Positions 40,560 to 45,505 of a DNA stretch of 45,505 nucleotides are shown one piece after another; within the stretch, counting starts at the first letter, position 1; every line of letters begins with the position of its first letter. A program made the translations under genes and the position numbers. The notes beneath the pieces are model-generated. The model ran no database searches, had not been told where the DNA came from, and worked only from the letters and a program-made list of their open reading frames with translations. The stretch is from a virus. The DNA lies in IMG/VR virus record IMGVR_UViG_3300025276_000007, positions 1-45,505 of that record. One strand, given 5' to 3'.

Positions 40560-40819
40560 ATCAATCTCCTGTGTATTGTCTGCACTAAATCTATAGCCAT
40601 GCAGTATTGCTCTATGTTGAGATCATAGACCTCCCCGTCTTGATCCCCATAGGCGCCCAGTAGTGTCCAAGCTTCAGGGTCATACTTATCGTCCATGCCT
40701 AACCTTACTATGATATCTTGTGGTCCGTCAAGCACTGGTACGATCACTGTATAAACTTCGTTGTAGCTGTAGTAGTCCTGCTCGTCCATGTCATCGTCTA
40801 TCGGTACTGTATTATCCAT
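40556..40819 (-). CDS. Small acidic hypothetical protein
   Basis: 87 residues, between primase-helicase and endonuclease VII with overlaps on both sides (8 and 4 bases). The start is very acidic (VPIDDDMDEQDYYSYNE), then a strand-rich core (VYTVIVPVLDGPQDIIVRLGMDDKYD) and a helix (EQYCMAIDLVQTIHRRLI). Not recognised; an acidic decoy or regulatory protein is possible, but that is a guess. Confidence 0.65.
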   Translation of the reverse strand: MDNTVPIDDDMDEQDYYSYNEVYTVIVPVLDGPQDIIVRLGMDDKYDPEAWTLLGAYGDQDGEVYDLNIEQYCMAIDLVQTIHRRLI

Positions 40820-42395
40820 AGTCTAGTTCCTGTAAAGTAAAAGTGTCCATGTTAAACCGTAGTGAACCAGCATAGCCCTCTTCACTACATGGGCGGTTCT
40901 TCTCAACCTTCAAGGTCGTTGTGTTTCTTTCTTGATCGTCGTCTGCTTCTTTGTCTCTGCTCAAGTCTATAATAACTGAAGCCCTTTGTCCAATCATTTT
41001 ACAATACTTTGGATCACCATCGTCATTAGTGTGTGCGATAGTAATGATACCTACGTTAAGCTCTGCTGCTAACTTAGACAACCGCACAGACAAGTCCGAC
41101 AACAACTCTTCCTTAGAACTTTCGTTTCGACCTGAGACTACATCTTGGATAGGTTCAAAGAATACATAACGAACACCGCAAGCTTCACGGAAGTATCTGA
41201 TCTGATCACACAACTCCTCAGTACCCTGACCGTCACCCAAGAAGAACTGATAGATACACTCGTTGGCAGCTATCTGTCGAATGGCCTCTTCCACTTGCTC
41301 AGTGGCACCACCAGCGTCGATCAGGTCTCTTCGGGTCACGTTCATACCCAGCTTGTAACTAACTAGCCCTAAGAGGCTCCTAAGCTTTGTCTCTTCCAAG
41401 TGCCAACTGGCGAAGGGTACATCACGTTGGATCAGGTTATACTCTAAGTACCGCATTACCTCTGTCTTGCCGATACCAGTGGGTGCCTTAATGACGGTAA
41501 AGTGACCTTGCATGAGTCCCATGATTTTGTCGTCGAGGGACTGGATACCTGTAGGCACAAACTGATGGTCGGGAGTCTCTCTAAACAGCTTAAGGAACTG
41601 ATCAGCAGTGTTAAGAACATTGTCAGGAACATACTTCTTAGCGTTCCACCAAGCAGACTTAAACTCTTGTACAGCCCCAGCCTGTAGAAACTCGTTAGCG
41701 TCTTTGTACTTGTCATGCGAAACTCGGTAGGTCTTGTTGGGGAACAGTTTTGATATCTTAGTGGCGATAGCATTTCCAGCTTCATCACCGTCAACACTGA
41801 TAATGATCTTCTCAAAGCTGTTGATCCACTCACTACAGTTCTCCCACAGTTTCTTAGAGGGGGTCGCAGAGGGCAACGATACCACAGGGTTAGTGTAGGT
41901 ACCCGACTTAAGCATCTGGGCCACAGACAGGGCGTCCAGCTCTCCCTCAGTGATGGTCAACATCTTAGATGACCCAGCGGTAAAGAAGTTCATGCCGAAC
42001 AACTCGTCACCCTTGAACCCTTCTTTAGCCCAGAAGCCCTTCTCCGTAAGGTTACGCACCTTCACGCCACCACTAGGGTACTTGTACTCTTGTGTGGTAT
42101 CAAAGGTCATTACACCGTAGTCTTCCATAGTAGAGGCTTTGATGCCCCTCATGTCTACATACTTGCCTTTACCTGTAGTGAGTATGGTCTTGGTGGTCGG
42201 GATAACGTCAGCAGTCATGTCTCTTCTCTCCTTCTTTGGGTACTTATCTTTTGCCCAGTCAAACTCGGGCTCATACCTTGACGGGTATGCTTTGCCACAA
42301 CTATGGCATTTTCCCATGCCCTCTGTGTTGTAAGAAAAGGCATCCGAGGAGCCGCAGTTTACATAAGGGCAGGGTTGGTGTGATACTTCAGTCAT
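40812..42395 (-). CDS. Primase-helicase (T7 gp4-like)
   Basis: 527 residues from ATG at 42395 with GAAAGGAGAATACA upstream; the frame extends 13 codons further but without a ribosome site. N-terminal zinc finger: C9, C14, C30, C33. TOPRIM primase core: ITEGELDAL (Glu150) and SVDGDEAGN (Asp202, Asp204). RecA-like helicase: APTGIGKT (304-311), SWHLEE (331-336), Walker B-like VFFEPIQD (about 430) and IITIAHTNDDGD. It unwinds the fork and primes lagging strands together with the family A polymerase. Confidence 0.95.
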   Translation of the reverse strand: MTEVSHQPCPYVNCGSSDAFSYNTEGMGKCHSCGKAYPSRYEPEFDWAKDKYPKKERRDMTADVIPTTKTILTTGKGKYVDMRGIKASTMEDYGVMTFDTTQEYKYPSGGVKVRNLTEKGFWAKEGFKGDELFGMNFFTAGSSKMLTITEGELDALSVAQMLKSGTYTNPVVSLPSATPSKKLWENCSEWINSFEKIIISVDGDEAGNAIATKISKLFPNKTYRVSHDKYKDANEFLQAGAVQEFKSAWWNAKKYVPDNVLNTADQFLKLFRETPDHQFVPTGIQSLDDKIMGLMQGHFTVIKAPTGIGKTEVMRYLEYNLIQRDVPFASWHLEETKLRSLLGLVSYKLGMNVTRRDLIDAGGATEQVEEAIRQIAANECIYQFFLGDGQGTEELCDQIRYFREACGVRYVFFEPIQDVVSGRNESSKEELLSDLSVRLSKLAAELNVGIITIAHTNDDGDPKYCKMIGQRASVIIDLSRDKEADDDQERNTTTLKVEKNRPCSEEGYAGSLRFNMDTFTLQELDYG

Positions 42396-42446
42396 TGTAT
42401 TCTCCTTTCGACAACACATATCATATGGCAACAAAGATACAAGTAG

Positions 42447-42475
42447 AAAATAAATATTTATCTGCCCCTTGACAA
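42447..42475 (-). promoter_or_regulatory. Possible promoter for primase-helicase and downstream genes
   Basis: Read leftward: TTGTCA (42470-42475), 17 bases, then TATTTT (42447-42452). The same bases read rightward give CCCCTTGACA (42465-42474), like the promoter at 3614. The AT-rich stretch at 42500-42575 resembles 3660-3735. The direction of use is uncertain. Confidence 0.4.
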
Positions 42476-42576
42476 CAAAATAAAAAGTTCCATCTACCTT
42501 AAGTACCCTTTAGTTAAACATAAGCTTTTAACTATTAGTATTAAACATAATAGTAATAACTTATGTTAAACTTATG

Positions 42577-42699
42577 TTAGTCACTAGTGGGTAGCTTTCT
42601 GCTTTCCATAATGATTTTACCATCTTGTTCAAACACACAGTACATGTAGTTGTTGTGTGTGATGTACAACGTGTATTGGTCTATCCATTCAATCTTCAT
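42577..42699 (-). CDS. 40-residue microprotein after thyX
   Basis: Read leftward from ATG at 42699, which overlaps the thyX stop as ATGA. The peptide (KIEWIDQYTLYITHNNYMYCVFEQDGKIIMESRKLPTSD) looks like a small three-stranded beta hairpin domain. Coupling to thyX is the chief evidence. Family not recognised. Confidence 0.7.
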   Translation of the reverse strand: MKIEWIDQYTLYITHNNYMYCVFEQDGKIIMESRKLPTSD

Positions 42700-43334
42700 T
42701 TAACTAACGCCTCTACTGATACTGGGAATAGTTTGATCATCTCGCTTCTTATGTAGTCTGCTACTAACCTTGTCTCATACTGTGTGTCAGGCTTACACCT
42801 AAGGTTGCACATGTCCATGAAGGCATCTAGTGATCCTGACCAGTACCACTCTGTCATGGTGTTTTGTGGTAGTATCATACGTGCTTGCTCTGGGCATATC
42901 CCTGCATGTATCATGTTCTGATACAGTTTCAGACTACTACGTTTATGACTAATGGCAACAGAACTTATAACCTGTCCATTTTCCATAAACATTGCCTCTG
43001 TGTCAGATGACCCCTGTTTCTTATCATCACTACGCCCACGCCACGCATCGGGCTCATAGAACTCAGGTGTGTCGTCTACATACCTACGACTAATCTCATT
43101 CCAACGCAGGAACTTATGCTTGACTAGTTGTCGGGCTACAAAGATTGGCGCCTTGACATGGAAGGAAGCAAAGGCATGCCCGAAGGGTGACATATGTTTA
43201 TGCTTGGCTAGGTAGTTTATTAGCTTGGTGTCACCCTCTGTCATAGCCTTGTGTGTCTTGCCAAAGCTTACCCTAGCTGCGTTGACTACAGACAGGTCAC
43301 TGCCCATGTGGTCTATGTATGTTACTTCTATCAT
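42696..43334 (-). CDS. thyX: FAD-dependent thymidylate synthase
   Basis: 212 residues from ATG at 43334, which overlaps the upstream microprotein stop as ATGA and has ACAGGACT in front. It makes dTMP from dUMP with FAD and methylene-THF. The ThyX motif is KHKFLRWNEISRRY (72-85). Relative to RHRxxSxNxxSxRY, both Arg of the RHR are Lys and the first Ser is Arg77. VVNAARVSFGK (16-26), MSPFGHAFASFHVKAPIFVARQLV and ARMILPQNTMTEWYWSGSLDAFM support the family. It works with NrdJ and the MazG-like enzyme on nucleotide supply. Confidence 0.92.
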   Translation of the reverse strand: MIEVTYIDHMGSDLSVVNAARVSFGKTHKAMTEGDTKLINYLAKHKHMSPFGHAFASFHVKAPIFVARQLVKHKFLRWNEISRRYVDDTPEFYEPDAWRGRSDDKKQGSSDTEAMFMENGQVISSVAISHKRSSLKLYQNMIHAGICPEQARMILPQNTMTEWYWSGSLDAFMDMCNLRCKPDTQYETRLVADYIRSEMIKLFPVSVEALVK

Positions 43335-43495
43335 AGTCCTGTACCTTTCCACAGTTTTACTTGTGCCTTTAGTTTGTGGTTCTCTTCTAGCAGACGTTTG
43401 GCCTCTCTCTCCCACATATCTGCCTCTCTCCTTACTACTTTGTAGTCCTCTTTACATTTGTCTAGTGTCTCTAACCACACATCTCTATTTATCAT
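43331..43495 (-). CDS. 54-residue coiled-coil microprotein
   Basis: Read leftward from ATG at 43495 with GGAGAGAGAGAC upstream. Almost the whole peptide is a charged helix (LETLDKCKEDYKVVRREADMWEREAKRLLEENHKLKAQVKLW) with a heptad pattern, so a dimeric coiled coil is likely. Its stop overlaps the thyX start as ATGA. Function unknown. Confidence 0.75.
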   Translation of the reverse strand: MINRDVWLETLDKCKEDYKVVRREADMWEREAKRLLEENHKLKAQVKLWKGTGL

Positions 43496-43506
43496 GTCTC
43501 TCTCTC

Positions 43507-43644
43507 CTAGAAGTTTGGCTCACCGTTATTATCAAAGGTTACATCGTCTCTTACCCATATGGGTGGTGTCTCTGTTTCCACCGTAGGGACTTTATGATCT
43601 AGTACACCAAGCATACGCAACTCTTTTTTTAGTTCTTCGCTCAT
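43507..43644 (-). CDS. 45-residue microprotein downstream of the repeat array
   Basis: Read leftward from ATG at 43644 with AGAGGAGAAAATAAT in front. The peptide runs SEELKKELRMLGVLDHKVPTVETETPPIWVRDDVTFDNNGEPNF: a helix and a Pro-rich, strand-like tail. It contains VPTVE encoded by CCCTACGGTGGAAA, a relative of the nearby repeat unit. Eleven bases separate it from the next microprotein. Family not recognised. Confidence 0.7.
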   Translation of the reverse strand: MSEELKKELRMLGVLDHKVPTVETETPPIWVRDDVTFDNNGEPNF

Positions 43645-43673
43645 ATTATTTTCTCCTCTACCAGCACTAAATC

Positions 43674-43802
43674 AAATTCCCACGGAGGGTGCAAGCAAAT
43701 TCCCACGGAGGGTACAAATTCCCACGTAGGGGTGACATATTTGTCACACTAAATTCCCACGGAGGGGCCAAATTCCCACGGAGGGCTTTCCATTGTAGGG
43801 GT
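43674..43802. repeat. Second array of the CCCACGG-AGGG repeat
   Basis: Five copies of AAATTCCCACGGAGGG or variants (43674, 43697, 43716, 43751, 43770) and a degenerate sixth (43787-43802, TTTCCATTGTAGGGGT). They are related to the unit at 2.2-2.4 kb. The array lies in the leader of the 45-codon gene at 43507 and would be transcribed as CCCTCCGUGGGAAUUU. The open frame at 43749-43979 is made of repeats and I do not count it as a gene. Confidence 0.85.
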
Positions 43803-43816
43803 ATTAGTATTCCTGG

Positions 43817-43954
43817 GAGTCAGATTAAGAGTATGACTAAGAGTAATAGTAAGAGTCTGACTAAGAGTAATAGTCTTAGTGATAGTATAAATAAGACAAA
43901 GAAAAAGACCCTGAGTAACACTCAGAGCCTTAGTCAGATCAATAGTATTAGTAT
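43817..43954. repeat. Low-complexity AGTAATAGTCTGAC repeat stretch
   Basis: Built from variants of GACTAAGAGTAATAGT (43835-43850 and 43859-43874 exact, 24 bp apart) and degenerate copies up to about 43954. The 14-mer TAGTAAGAGTCTGA is shared exactly with 2244-2257 in the first array. Together with the CCCACGG array this fills the gap of about 310 bases between two leftward genes. Confidence 0.75.
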
Positions 43955-44110
43955 TTAACAGGGTAATAGTCTGACCCATAGTCCTGCTTTCTTTGCTGAG
44001 ACTAACTCTGACTCTGCCTCTGACTTATTCCTGAAGAACTTATAGCATAGCAACTCTTTGCCAAACTCAAAGTATGGGTCATAGAACTCTAAACGGTAAT
44101 TATAATACAC
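43955..44110 (-). CDS. 51-residue hypothetical protein, GTG start
   Basis: Read leftward from GTG at 44110, preceded by GGAAGGGAGATTCTCC, and overlapping the stop of the 84-codon gene by 11 bases. The peptide YYNYRLEFYDPYFEFGKELLCYKFFRNKSEAESELVSAKKAGLWVRLLPC has protein-like composition with many aromatic residues. The other frames here contain only low-complexity translations. Function unknown. Confidence 0.65.
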   Translation of the reverse strand: MYYNYRLEFYDPYFEFGKELLCYKFFRNKSEAESELVSAKKAGLWVRLLPC

Positions 44111-44354
44111 GGAGAATCTCCCTTCCTCTAATACTTGTTAGTGCTATTTCCTGCGCCTCTGCCTCGATCCAGACCTTTGCCCCGCATGGCAGTGGGTGGT
44201 CTGGCTCATACTTTACCTCTGAGCTGACCTGCAGGTCTACCTCATGCACCTTGTAATTATGTTTATAAGTCTTGGCAGTCAGGGTTGGGTCATTCCTGCC
44301 GCTCTTGGCATTGGCTCTGATTATGTGTTGGTTAACGTGTATGCGTATTTTCAT
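44100..44354 (-). CDS. Conserved-type small protein (KIRIHVNQHIIR)
   Basis: 84 residues from ATG at 44354, chosen because AGGAAAACTATT precedes it; the frame extends 15 codons into the structured leader. The sequence KIRIHVNQHIIRANAKSGRNDPTLTAKTYKHNYKVHEVDL, then YEPDHPLPCGAKVWIEAEAQEIAL, looks like a small conserved beta protein that I believe recurs as a hypothetical in other phages. Its function is not known to me. It lies at the head of a segment behind a terminator and a GC-rich leader, so it may be regulated separately. Confidence 0.75.
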   Translation of the reverse strand: MKIRIHVNQHIIRANAKSGRNDPTLTAKTYKHNYKVHEVDLQVSSEVKYEPDHPLPCGAKVWIEAEAQEIALTSIRGREILRVL

Positions 44355-44511
44355 AATAGTTTTCCTAATAGTTAGCCCGATCTGGGCGATTGGCTGCATA
44401 TGCGGCCCGTGTGGGCCTGTCTGGTGTTTTGGCTATGGTTACCGCCGGATTGGCGACAGGGCCTTCTAAGGGGCCTCCCACGGCCTGTGCGGTGGTCTGC
44501 CCTTCTCATCC
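44355..44511 (-). ncRNA. GC-rich structured leader or small RNA candidate
   Basis: This stretch of about 157 bases is clearly richer in G+C than the flanks and contains no gene I can support. Read leftward it has consecutive stems: GGCCC-ACAC-GGGCC, GCCC-AGATC-GGGC, CGCC-AATC-GGCG and several GGCC boxes that could pair with each other. It starts right after a terminator and ends 12 bases before the ribosome site of the 84-codon gene. This fits a leader RNA with a switch function or a processed small RNA. No known riboswitch class is recognised. Confidence 0.45.
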
Positions 44512-44548
44512 AAAAAGGCCCGCCCAGACTGTTATCTCTGAGCGGACC
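44512..44548 (-). terminator. Intrinsic terminator after the metallopeptidase
   Basis: Read leftward: GGTCCGCTCAGA (44548-44537) pairs over 12 positions with TCTGGGCGGGCC (44528-44517), with two G-T pairs, around GATAACAG, and is followed by TTTTT (44516-44512). It lies 28 bases after the peptidase stop and separates that gene pair from the rest of the leftward genes. Confidence 0.85.
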
Positions 44549-44575
44549 TCTTAGGTCATGTATGATAGGTCAGTA

Positions 44576-45505
44576 TTACCAGTAAGTGCGGCCTGCCATC
44601 TTTACATCTACTATGTCTAGCTCTTGGATGAGGTCATCATAGGTGATGTTATTAGCGTCTAGCCAGTCTGCGACCTGCGCAGGGTATTCTCGGAGCAGGT
44701 CTGTGATATCGTCACGCTCGTCACGCTCTGAGTTAGACACATTGGATAGGTATGGGTCGTCAAAGTAAGCGTTACTGGCTATGCGTCTATTACCTGCAAC
44801 CCAATCACTAGCATAGCCACCAGACTGATATTTGAACTCTGAGATACTAGGGTCACGGGCTATGACTAGCTTAGACCAGTCAGCAGCAATGAGTGCATCT
44901 CTGAGTTGCTGCAAGTAATAGACGTCCTGATGCTCGTTCTTAGTATGCTGAGCATAGTAACCGACAGACAGGTTTGTACACTCTGCTACGTCTGAGGCGT
45001 ACTCGTTACTGTCAGTATAAGAGCCTGTATCGTCTGGACGCAGAGGCAAGTCTAAGACAGTTGCTAGGGATAAGGCAAAGGCATCTGAGGCAGTACGCAA
45101 ACCCATCTGATGAGTAATAATAGATTCCGTACCTTTACGATCGAATGATATTACGGCGTCTAGTCTTTGCAACCATCTGGGTGAACGATCGACTACATAT
45201 CTGGACCCAAGGCAACCAATCTCTTCTGAGGCATGGCAAACATAAACACCCTCGACACCTGCTCTGATCATCTCTAGCTGCAACCATATGCCAGTGGTAC
45301 AGTCTGCACCTAAGCAGGAACTGTCAGACATAGGCGGCAGGGATATGGTATCGCCCTTGACTAATACTTCTTGCATGCCGTCATGCTTATGCACAGTGTC
45401 ATGGTGACTGGCAAAGCAGATCTTAGGGGCCTTGCCTATGACTAGGATATAGTTACCTTCACGGTCAGGTTGACCGAACACTGGTCTGAGGTACTTGTCA
45501 CAGAA
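44576..45505 (-). CDS. Zinc metallopeptidase (M20/M28-like clan MH), C-terminal part; begins at base 190 across the junction
   Basis: With the left-end part it forms 330 residues. All ligands of a two-zinc peptidase are visible: SHHDTVH (His55, Asp57), LGADCTTG (Asp89), ASEEIG (Glu115 as catalytic base, Glu116 as ligand), SFDRKG (Asp143) and a late His in YAQHTKNEHQD (His208 or His213). There is no signal peptide, so it should act in the cytoplasm on small peptides or an N-acylated amino acid. The last 100 residues are acidic and not part of the core. It is co-transcribed with the Cys-rich 528-residue protein and followed by a terminator, an unusual pairing for a phage. The GTG at 45481 is not the start once the circle is closed. 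Confidence 0.85.
   Translation of the reverse strand, partial: FCDKYLRPVFGQPDREGNYILVIGKAPKICFASHHDTVHKHDGMQEVLVKGDTISLPPMSDSSCLGADCTTGIWLQLEMIRAGVEGVYVCHASEEIGCLGSRYVVDRSPRWLQRLDAVISFDRKGTESIITHQMGLRTASDAFALSLATVLDLPLRPDDTGSYTDSNEYASDVAECTNLSVGYYAQHTKNEHQDVYYLQQLRDALIAADWSKLVIARDPSISEFKYQSGGYASDWVAGNRRIASNAYFDDPYLSNVSNSERDERDDITDLLREYPAQVADWLDANNITYDDLIQELDIVDVKMAGRTYW
45379..45505. repeat. Direct terminal repeat, right copy (circle overlap)
   Basis: Exact second copy of bases 1-127. One copy should be removed before the genome is treated as a circle of 45,378 bp. Both copies lie inside the coding region of the metallopeptidase. Confidence 0.97.

Noticed and set aside
43749-43979. 76-codon leftward open frame
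   Set aside because: Low-complexity Thr/Leu/Ile repeats from the A/G/T-rich array; the 51-codon gene in another frame explains the good ribosome site nearby better.
44400-44585. 61-codon rightward frame over the GC-rich leader
   Set aside because: Opposite to all local genes, no ribosome site, Trp/Leu/Arg-rich shadow of structured DNA.
1-45505. Integrase, repressor or tRNA genes
   Set aside because: Looked for tyrosine/serine recombinase motifs, Cro/CI-type HTH genes and tRNA T-loop patterns; none seen by eye. A tRNA search program would settle the last point.

Overview
The window is a complete, closed genome of a tailed phage. Its first 127 bases (1-127) recur exactly as its last 127 (45379-45505), so the molecule closes into a circle of 45,378 bp. 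One gene, a metallopeptidase of 330 codons, runs across the junction. The structural genes are those of a long, non-contractile-tailed siphovirus: HK97-type capsid genes, a 1026-residue tape measure, G/GT-type tail chaperones and a lambda gpJ-like tip protein, with no sheath or baseplate genes. I see no integrase, excisionase or repressor. The DNA polymerase carries Tyr at the position equivalent to E. coli Pol I residue 762, so a strictly lytic life is likely. A DUF1127 protein, a B12-dependent ribonucleotide reductase, ThyX and a marine-type set of virion proteins suggest a marine alphaproteobacterial host, possibly Roseobacter-like. The host assignment is inference.

Layout. A regulatory and probable origin region lies at about 1.8-2.9 kb and separates two divergent transcription units. 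Rightward (+): three small early-type genes (2.9-4.0 kb), then the late block at 4.2-31.9 kb. The late block runs terminase, portal, a five-gene insert of fibre or decoration proteins, prohead protease, scaffold, decoration protein, major capsid protein, neck genes, tail tube, frameshifted chaperones, tape measure, tail tip (with an embedded GNAT acetyltransferase), tail fibres and a glycine-rich adhesin, then a lysis cassette (M15 endolysin and several small membrane proteins). It ends at a strong hairpin terminator at 31.9 kb, on which the leftward genes converge.

Leftward (-), reading from 1784 down across the circle junction to 31.9 kb: a Cys-rich 528-residue protein, the metallopeptidase, a terminator, a GC-rich structured leader, small conserved proteins, a repeat array, more microproteins, ThyX, primase-helicase, endonuclease VII-like HNH protein, family A DNA polymerase, single-strand binding protein, 5'-3' exonuclease, a PD-(D/E)XK-like nuclease, microproteins, MazG-like pyrophosphohydrolase, DUF1127 protein, class II ribonucleotide reductase, PhoH and a DUF3310 protein. 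This T7-like replication and nucleotide module resembles that of B12-RNR-carrying roseopodoviruses, here joined to a siphovirus virion module. Many leftward genes overlap by ATGA or TAATG, so translation is probably coupled. At least ten are microproteins of 30-75 codons.

Most unusual are the non-coding parts. Three TGTGATCACA palindromes lie at exactly 22-bp spacing inside a perfect 70-bp dyad, upstream of a near-consensus promoter. A 47-bp-period iteron array is rich in GANTC sites. Two repeat arrays flank part of the leftward unit, and their unit matches 19 consecutive bases of the major capsid gene. A GC-rich, strongly structured RNA leader sits near 44.4 kb.
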